From assembly GCA_002081555.1 (NCBI GenBank), contig KV921161.1, positions 6,842 to 27,277 on the forward strand: DNA of 20,436 nt, read 5' to 3'. The notes beneath the pieces were generated by a model. That model made no database searches. It saw nothing but the letters and a program-made list of their open reading frames with translations, and had not been told where the DNA came from. This DNA comes from Protostelium mycophagum. Its lineage: Eukaryota > Evosea > Variosea > Protosteliida > Protosteliaceae. Both the position numbers and the translations under genes were made by a program. How positions within the stretch are numbered: position 1 is the first letter of the stretch; each line of letters begins with the position of its first letter. Below, one piece after another: positions 14,321 through 20,436 of this stretch.

Positions 14321-16973
14321 ATGGACGGTCCTCCACCACCTTCTTCTCATAAAGAGGTCGATGAGCTGGCCAGAAAATTGCAATCCTTCACATTTAGTGA
14401 TCCCGATCGGCCTTTAGAAGGACCAAGTGAACTGCTGAATGTGATAAGAAGAGTTGTATCTCTTATGACGCTTGGATTTGACGTCGCTCCTCTGTTTCCA
14501 GAGATGATCAAGGTGAGACATATCATACATGTTTTGTTCAAATACGTTGTAGGCTGCCAACACAAAAGACATTGTGCAGAAGAGATTGTGCTATTTGTTC
14601 TTATCAAGATATTCTTCCTTGCAACCTGATACCGGGCTTCTCACGGTGAACACATTTCAGAAGGACTGCAGCGACACTAATCCCGCGATCAGAGGATTAG
14701 CTTTGAGGACAATCAGTTCCATGAAGTGAGTCTATAATTTTATCATTTTCCTCATTAAAAAACATGGTGTTTATTTATACGAGGATACCTTCACTTTTAG
14801 ACTATGCACTTCCTCTCATTCAGACTGGGCTCGATGATCAGAGCTCTTATGTCAGGAGATGTGCCGTGATGGCACTTGCCAAGTCATACATCAACGCTGG
14901 GCAATATCCTAATGTGGACAGCCCTTTCATATTAAAGTTGTATGAGATGATTAGAGATCCAGATGCGACCGTCGTGGCTGATTGTCTCGTCGTTTTACAA
15001 CAGATCCTCAGGCAACATTTTTATTTTTAGAATCCTCTATGCGATAGTGTGAGGCTGATGACGTGTACAGGGGAGGGATTACTATAAATAGAGCCATATT
15101 AGTGCACTTGTGCAATAGAAGGAGAGAGTTTGATGAGAGTGGGCTTGTAGTGCTGTTGAAGACAATATCTTCGTACGTACCAAAGACACAGAAGGAGATC
15201 TTCGAAATCATGGTGAGTTTTAAATTTCAAAAAAAAAAATTGGCGGGAAAATAACGACCGACAAGAGTGTTTTGGACGAACATCTCAACGAACAGAGCAT
15301 CCCTGTTATGATGTCCACGGCGAAAATATTTTTGAGGTATACAGAGTCCGACCACAACCTACAAACTCAAGTATGTACTTGGATTGTATCGAGTGCATTC
15401 ACTATACTTGCTTTGTGCTAATGCTATCGTCAGGTTCTGAACCGGTTGAGAGTACCAACACTATCCTGTGTGAATAGAGCTACTCCCGCAGGTGATTTTT
15501 CGAGATCTACAGATTTTTATGGATCTGTACACTCGATGTCGGAGACGCATTTCACCCTTTAGATACTGAATGCGTCTAATCACGTGTCATACCGCGGGCA
15601 CAAATATTTGAGACATGCATGAATTGCGTGATTTACCGATAAGACGCATTCAGGTGTTGAAAAGGTTAATATGAGCAAGAAATCAAAAAATCTTTGTTGA
15701 TCTACAATGCAAATTTCGCAAACAAAAATTTCTAGATGAAAGATTGACTCAATTTTACAGAAAGTTTCATCATTTTGAAACATGTACATATGATGTCAAC
15801 CAAAATGCCGTCCTTATTCGCCCGAGACTACAGGGAATTCTACTGTCGGTGAGTTTTCCGCGAAATTTCTCCACATATCTCATTGTAGACAGACGAAACG
15901 ACTCTGTACATGAGAAGAGATTGAGGATGATGATCTTAACGGAGATTGCGACGGCAGATAATTTCCAAGATATCTCATATGATATCACAGAACAGGCGAA
16001 GGATGCACAAACTCATGAGATGATCTGTCAGGTAATTTCTTGTAGGATCAAATAATTTTAAAAACGACTTTTTCCCGCGCAAAAGCACGCCCCGTTCATG
16101 ATCGCAGAACAAAATAAGACATCCTTGAAACTGTTTCTCTACGTATACTGTGTTGAATGATGATGTAGATGTGTGTCGAATCATTATCGAACATCGCTCT
16201 GAAGATCCCCGAATCAAAAGAAGTCATCACAAAGAATCTCGTCTCCATTCTCAAACTGAATCGCGTGCGTTTGGGCGGGAAGATTCTCATCACCATGAAG
16301 AGTGGGTTAACAACTCTCCTCTTTACAAAAAGTTGTTTCTGATGGTTTCAGACATGGTAATGTCCTTCCCAAATGTAAAAGATCAGGTCATAGAGATGAT
16401 TCCACAATGCCTCTCTCTGGCATCCACAAACGATGAGGTAGATATCTCCATCATCAACGTCTCAAAAAAGACAGAAATGTGCCGTGATCTGGTTGATCGG
16501 CGAGATATCCGACAAGAACAGAGTCACCTCTCATGGCAGGCTCTCTCCTGCTTATATGATGGAACCTTTCATCCTCCATTTCGAGAGACAATCCGTTCCT
16601 GTCAGACTCGCCATCTTGGAGGTCTGCCCGAAGGTAGAACGGCGATCTTCTTCAAGTAAATTGATCTATTTTAAGGTGTTCCTTTCTTGCCCTTCGGAGA
16701 TGTTTCCTCTGCTGCAAACCCTCGTCCAAAAGGCATCCACAGACACGAACTACATCGTTGTAGATTCGGTCAAGACTCTGTACAAATCTCTCGCCGCATT
16801 AGACGCAACCCAAATGTTGGAGAAGCTGGATCGAAAAACAAAAGAATACTCCATGCGAAGACAGGTATTTAAATTTCGGAGGTTTGACCGGAGGATTGAC
16901 CGGGCAACAGCCATCCGTTCTGGCAGATTTCAACAGTATATCTCTCGTCTTACGTGAAGAGGGGTCGCTGTGA
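14321..16973 (+). CDS. AP4B1: AP-4 complex beta subunit (beta-4 adaptin), trunk domain
   Basis: Large subunit of the AP-4 adaptor, which sorts cargo at the trans-Golgi network. Exons: 14321-14512, 14553-14725, 14784-15011, 15071-15212, 15266-15370, 15434-15491, 15761-15848, 15893-16031, 16169-16301, 16352-16437, 16475-16633, 16676-16864, 16911-16973, giving 584 aa. The adaptin-N HEAT trunk is complete: RRVVSLMTLGFDVAPLFPEM, KDIVQKRLCYLFLSRYSSLQ, KDCSDTNPAIRGLALRT, SYVRRCAVMALAKSY, and later CAVIWLIGEISDKNRV. KDIVQK and the KDCSDTNP block fit AP-4 beta better than AP-1/2 or AP-3 beta. It ends shortly after the trunk (DFNSISLVLREEGSL then TGA), so hinge and appendage (about 150 residues in human) are missing or lie on unrecognised exons. 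The intron at 15012-15070 starts with GC. The intron 16634-16675 is in frame and stop-free. Confidence 0.88.
15012..15070 (+). other. Likely GC-AG intron in AP4B
   Basis: The preceding exon codes for the conserved LVVLQQILR and the next for GGITINRAI, matching human AP4B1 SLEEILKQEGGVVINKP. The only in-phase join uses CTCAG|GCAACA as donor and GTACAG as acceptor. All other donors modelled in the window are GT. Confidence 0.6.
15568..15651. other. Long inverted repeat inside the largest AP4B intron
   Basis: Within the 269-nt intron 15492-15760, GAATGCGTCT (15568-15577) followed by AATCACG (15578-15584) pairs with CGTGATT (15627-15633) and AGACGCATTC (15642-15651). This leaves an 8-nt bulge and a ~42-nt loop. 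A further AGACGCATT lies at 15543. It could be an intron-encoded structured RNA or a mobile-element remnant. No snoRNA C/D or H/ACA boxes could be firmly placed. Confidence 0.35.
16750..16763. promoter_or_regulatory. Dyad site CTACA-N4-TGTAG (copy 5)
   Basis: CTACATCGTTGTAG inside AP4B exon 12, coding for NYIVVDS. It is identical to copy 1 although the setting is coding. Confidence 0.5.
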
Positions 16974-17056
16974 GGTGTTTTGGAAAGTATCTCGTGGTTT
17001 GTCGCGTTTAAGAGGCAGATCCTGCGGTGTCTTTGATTCTTCGTCGCATAGACCGG

Positions 17057-17263
17057 ATGGTGGGACGCCGAAAGATGACAGGCCGGAAGTTCAAAGCAGA
17101 TATTACGAGATACGTATCCCGTAAAGTGAATAAATACGTGAAATTACATCTCATGCGGTTGTTAACGTCAACACAAAAGGCGCGCGTATCTGTGGATGAG
17201 ATCAACACAAACCCCTTATCGGGTTTTCAACTAATTGTTATTCAGAGGGCAGCACCACGATAG
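17057..17263 (+). CDS. Small basic ORF, unassigned
   Basis: An open frame runs from just before 17027 to the TAG at 17261; the first ATG is 17057. The product (about 68 aa) is very basic, with GRRKMTGRKFKADITRYVSR then KVNKYVKLHLMRLL, suggesting amphipathic helices. I do not recognise it. It lies between the AP4B stop and the GARP start on the same strand. It could be a leading exon of the GARP gene, an extra 3' exon of AP4B, or a chance ORF. Joining it to the GARP exon at 17269 in phase would need a 23-nt intron (17239-17261), shorter than any other modelled here. Confidence 0.3.
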   Translation: MVGRRKMTGRKFKADITRYVSRKVNKYVKLHLMRLLTSTQKARVSVDEINTNPLSGFQLIVIQRAAPR

Positions 17264-17268
17264 ACAGA

Positions 17269-18296
17269 ATGCAGAGTGTGGATGTCAACGTAGTAAATGA
17301 AGGTAATGCTTTTGCGTGAGTGACTGAGCAGTAATGACGGGACAACAGATCCAGAACATAGAAGATTGATAAGAACTGCCAAAAACCGCCTTGTGTGGAC
17401 ACCCTCTTTAAAAGAGAAGTTTCATGTGGCTCTGTCAAAAATGAAGGAGAGAGGTGATTAAGAATCCATCTCGATTACAATTAAATTAATAAATCGAAGG
17501 GAAAGCAACCCCAAAGAGAATTTTGAAAGAGATGAACGTGCCTGGGCTGACACGAGAGCATGTTTCCAGCCGACTTCAAAAGTACAACCAACAACAGAAA
17601 AGGGGTGCCACCGGACCAACTCGAGGGACTAAGACAAGCCGCGCTTCTTTCGATTTACACAATGGTATTGCGCAATCATGTCCCATTAAACTTACTAAGG
17701 AAGATGACTCCGATGTGGAGATGCCCCCATCGCCGAAGAGGATAAAGGAGTTTAAATCAGTTCTTTCTCTACAAACCACCCTCAACGGCAGCCTTCATTT
17801 CGTCACCCCTTCCTGACGGCAACATCAACTTCAAGAACTCTTACACCGCTTTTCCTTGGCTTTCACAACTCCAAGCACAGGTCCCCCCACCTGTGCCCTC
17901 ATCATTCCCGGACCCAAGACTATACACAGCCTCATGGCCCTCATACCAAGAGCCAATTTACATCTCACCAAACACATTCAGAAGGTGAGTCTTTTGGCCC
18001 TCACATCATCTAAAGAACACAGACCTGCCAGTTTTGACACATTCGCGGAGGCTTTCACCCCAAAGACGAACTCAACCACACTAGAACCAAACATTCAGAG
18101 CCCACTTTCCATCATGCACTTTTCCGGTGAGTTGCCTTTTTCCCGCCAAAACAATGTGACTGATGTGATAGGTGACATCATCCCTCCCCCTGTGACAAGG
18201 AGCGGGTCAGTTCTGCCGAGCTTGAGAGAGGCACTGCCTTCTTCTTATTTTTCAACACCATTTAGTAATGCATTACCACCTATGAGAAATATTTAA
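17269..18296 (+). CDS. GARP (B-motif, Golden2/type-B ARR-like) Myb-related DNA-binding protein
   Basis: Exons: 17269-17302, 17349-17453, 17506-17714, 17761-17984, 18023-18126, 18172-18296, giving about 266 aa. Splicing 17453 to 17506 builds a full GARP helix-turn-helix: RLVWTPSLKEKFHVALSKM, then ATPKRILKEMNVPGLTREHV and SSRLQKYNQQQKR. This closely follows the plant consensus (R.RVVWS.ELH..F..A...LG...A.PK.IL..M.V.GLTRE.V.SHLQKYR). The remainder is Pro/Ser-rich and not recognised, as expected for a transcriptional regulator. Intron 17715-17760 is uncertain: reading through gives a basic DSDVEMPPSPKRIKEF stretch but ends at a TGA (17814). Splicing it opens a 225-nt frame that joins cleanly to the last two exons. 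The start at 17269 is the first ATG of that frame; an upstream exon is possible. Nuclear localisation is inferred. Confidence 0.82.
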
Positions 18297-18438
18297 GATG
18301 CGATCAGAACTGTAGTTTATAGAAGTTTTTAATAGGTCTAAAGGCTATGTATAAAGATAATAATAGATTCGTCTCTGTTATTAAATATTTTGCCTGGATT
18401 TCAACAAGTGGAATCTCTCAAGAGGAGCATACATCTGG
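18297..18438. other. Region after GARP gene, no gene seen
   Basis: The GARP 3' end must lie here. No canonical AATAAA. The short open frame at 18347-18535 runs into the direct repeat and has no recognisable features. Composition turns AT-rich and the dispersed coding-region motif stops. Confidence 0.4.
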
Positions 18439-18630
18439 GGTTAACCCCCAGATGCTGCCAATCAGCGAACATGTTTTTACCCAGTTTTGGATGTTAGTGT
18501 TGTCAAGTGGTATGTCAGTTGTAAATGTTGTTTAGGTGTGCCTTTATTGTAAATACACAAGGCAAGCATTCCTCACTGAATACAACCATATAATCACAAA
18601 ATATTTCTAGAAAATGTCCTCTTCCCTTCT
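18439..18630. repeat. 192-bp direct repeat, copy 1
   Basis: Nearly identical to 18765-18956 (three substitutions seen: T/C at about 18592, 18603 and 18622). Begins GGTTAACCCCCAGATG. The left edge forms an imperfect palindrome CATCTGGGG-TTAA-CCCCCAGATG (18431-18454), centred on TTAA. Confidence 0.9.
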
Positions 18631-18764
18631 ACACTATAATACCACCATCTATAATTGACCCTAACTCCAGACTATAACTGTAACTGTCAACATATAACAA
18701 GGATTTCTGAAGAAAGAAGGCAGCCTCATAGATAACCTAATAAAAAGAGAGGTTTGTCACCTCT

Positions 18765-18956
18765 GGTTAACCCCCAGATGCTGCCAATCAGCGAACATGT
18801 TTTTACCCAGTTTTGGATGTTAGTGTTGTCAAGTGGTATGTCAGTTGTAAATGTTGTTTAGGTGTGCCTTTATTGTAAATACACAAGGCAAGCATTCCTC
18901 ACTGAATACAACCATACAATCACAAAACATTTCTAGAAAATGTCCTCTCCCCTTCT
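18765..18956. repeat. 192-bp direct repeat, copy 2
   Basis: Second copy, offset 326 bp from the first. The left junction reads CACCTCTGG-TTAACCCCCAGATG. The ~134 bp between the copies is not duplicated. No ORF is shared by the copies. Confidence 0.9.
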
Positions 18957-19799
18957 TGTTATGACATAACATTTAAATTGTAAATAAAATAACAAATGCA
19001 TTGCAAAGATAAATGCATTGCAATAACCACAGTTATCTCGGATTTCGGAATTGTAGATGATTGTAATTACACATGTAATTCACAATCAATTATCTCGACT
19101 TCAAATCACGGAAAAACACAGATTCCAATTGTACATCTTAACGTGATTCAACTGCGCCTAAAGTTGCGGTAAAGATGCACTCAAAACCAACAGAAATATC
19201 TGGTTCTTCTCACGGGATTTTTGAGGCTTTTTCATCGAAAATTATCTGTGGCATTTCCGGCCGTTAAAAGTGCTTAAATAAATCTGCACTTGAAGCGGCT
19301 TCAAACCTCAACAGCTGTCTTTGAGTTTCTTCTTCTTTCTTGGGTTCTTTTCTGTCTTTGTATTTCCCCTAGGACCTTGCATCTCCAGTAGTGTGAGTCA
19401 ATTCTAACAACCATAAAGTGGTGAGGCAAGCATTATTGTGTGGAAATACATAGAGAAACATAATAGAGAACTGGGATAAATCAGATGAGAGTGAAGAGGC
19501 AGAAAGCTCATCAGAGTATGCCTTAGTATGCCTTAGCAGACCATTCTCAGCTGTTCATAGCAGGTCACAACAAGTCTTTGCTAGTCTCAGCATCATGTGA
19601 CAAGACATCAGGGTCATAGTCTCAATGAATATTGATTTGAGATAAGCTTCAAAACCAATTGAAGAATGTTTTTTACACGTGATCCAAACCATCTTTGTTG
19701 ATCCAGTTGTTTTTCTTGTCAATGGTGTAACCCTTCTACTTGACCTCTTGGTCCTCTTCTGATAAAATTGTTTATTTATAGAGAGATTATTAAAATTTT
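18957..19799. other. AT-rich stretch without a recognisable gene
   Basis: Contains small repeats only: ATGCATTGCAA twice (about 18997 and 19013), TATGCCTTAG twice (about 19517 and 19528), and AAGTGC / GCACTT with a 12-nt loop (about 19268-19291). A minus-strand open frame 19555-19914 has low-complexity Asn/Lys/Thr-rich content and no family resemblance. No tRNA or rRNA seen. Confidence 0.5.
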
Positions 19800-20200
19800 T
19801 GTATGTTTGTTTATAGAAATTGCTGTGCGCGGCAATTATACAATAAAATATTTTGGTAATATTGTTCATATAATTATTGTGTGTGGCAAGTGTGTAAAAA
19901 ATGCTTTTGTACAATTATTTATATGAATTGCTGCGCAGCAATTGTGTATAATCTTTTTGTACAATTATTGATAGAAATTGCTGTGAGTGTCAATTGAGCA
20001 GAACTTTTTTAGCATAATTGTTATAAGATTGTTGCACAAAAATGTTTTTTGTGAAAGTGTTACTGTGAGTGACAATTACTATGAGTGACAATTGCACAAA
20101 ACAAACTTTTCTTGCTCAGGCTTTTCAATTGCCGTGCACGGCATATCCCAAAAATTTTTGTGTGATGTATTATCATGTGCAGCAATTATACAAAATAAAC
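19800..20200. repeat. Field of degenerate AATTGC-palindromes
   Basis: Six or more imperfect palindromes with core AATTGCTGYGC..GCRGCAATT. Examples: 19818-19837 (AATTGCTGTGCGCGGCAATT), 19926-19943 (perfect 18-bp AATTGCTGCGCAGCAATT), about 19975, 20060-20095, about 20127 and 20174. Several are followed by RTACAAWA, spaced about 30-110 bp apart. This looks like a decayed tandem array of a hairpin unit. Confidence 0.65.
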
Positions 20201-20436
20201 TTAGCTTGTTTGTATTTGCCCAACGCATGTTGGTAGGTGAATGAACAATGTCTTTTACCATGCCAGTAGCTGTTGACTTGGTTTGCAGTGAGCACAGTGT
20301 TCAGAAAATATTGTTTAATATTTTCAAATTGTACAACACAGAAAGAATAGAAGTACCGTTGCAAGACACGGTTGCAACCATGCAGGAAGAGGGGACTACC
20401 AACAAGAATAAAGATATTGTTGATAAAATTGTTGCT
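20201..20436. other. Right edge, no gene resolved
   Basis: AT-rich, with TATTGTTTAATATTTTC and related words. Short minus-strand open frames here have no recognisable motif. A gene starting beyond the edge cannot be excluded. Confidence 0.3.

Noticed and set aside
18347-19914. Short ORFs at 18347-18535 (plus) and 19555-19914 (minus)
   Set aside because: The first overlaps a repeat, the second is low complexity; neither has motifs or homology.

Overview
This is a gene-dense piece of a eukaryotic nuclear genome. It holds about 70 short spliceosomal introns (34 to 283 nt, most 37 to 60), an intact intronless histone H3, a nuclear-encoded mitochondrial haem A enzyme and nucleolar, cytoskeletal and vesicle-coat proteins. 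The organism cannot be named. A CARMIL, a short IQGAP-like protein without the animal-type front end, an AP-4 beta subunit, a GARP-type transcription factor and an H3 with plant/protist-like core residues point to a free-living or amoeboid protist rather than a fungus, nematode or insect. Standard stop codons are used.

Layout: 1-5676 minus, UTP20 (21 exons, C-terminal half off the left edge). 5685-7712 plus, COX10, head to head with UTP20. 7827-10559 plus, IQGAP/RasGAP-domain protein. 10599-13820 plus, CARMIL (PH + leucine-rich repeats). 13792-14202 plus, histone H3. 14321-16973 plus, AP-4 beta adaptin trunk. About 17057-17263, a small basic ORF of unknown standing. 17269-18296 plus, GARP-domain regulator. 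18297-20436 has no convincing gene. It is AT-rich and carries a 192-bp direct repeat with TTAA ends and a field of small palindromes. Gene models were built by hand, joining exons so that phase and homology agree throughout.

The genes do not form one pathway. IQGAP and CARMIL, two cortical actin regulators, lie 39 bp apart on the same strand. The others are housekeeping genes.

The most unusual signal is not a gene. The short motif ATCTACAACG / CGTTGTAGAT occurs about 40 times in the first 17 kb, on both strands, in exons (in several reading frames), introns and gaps. Five copies form the dyad CTACA-N4-TGTAG. A second word, TGATGACGTCATCA, occurs four times exactly. Some copies sit at 3' splice sites, next to a tightly spaced branch-site motif, but most cannot be explained by splicing.
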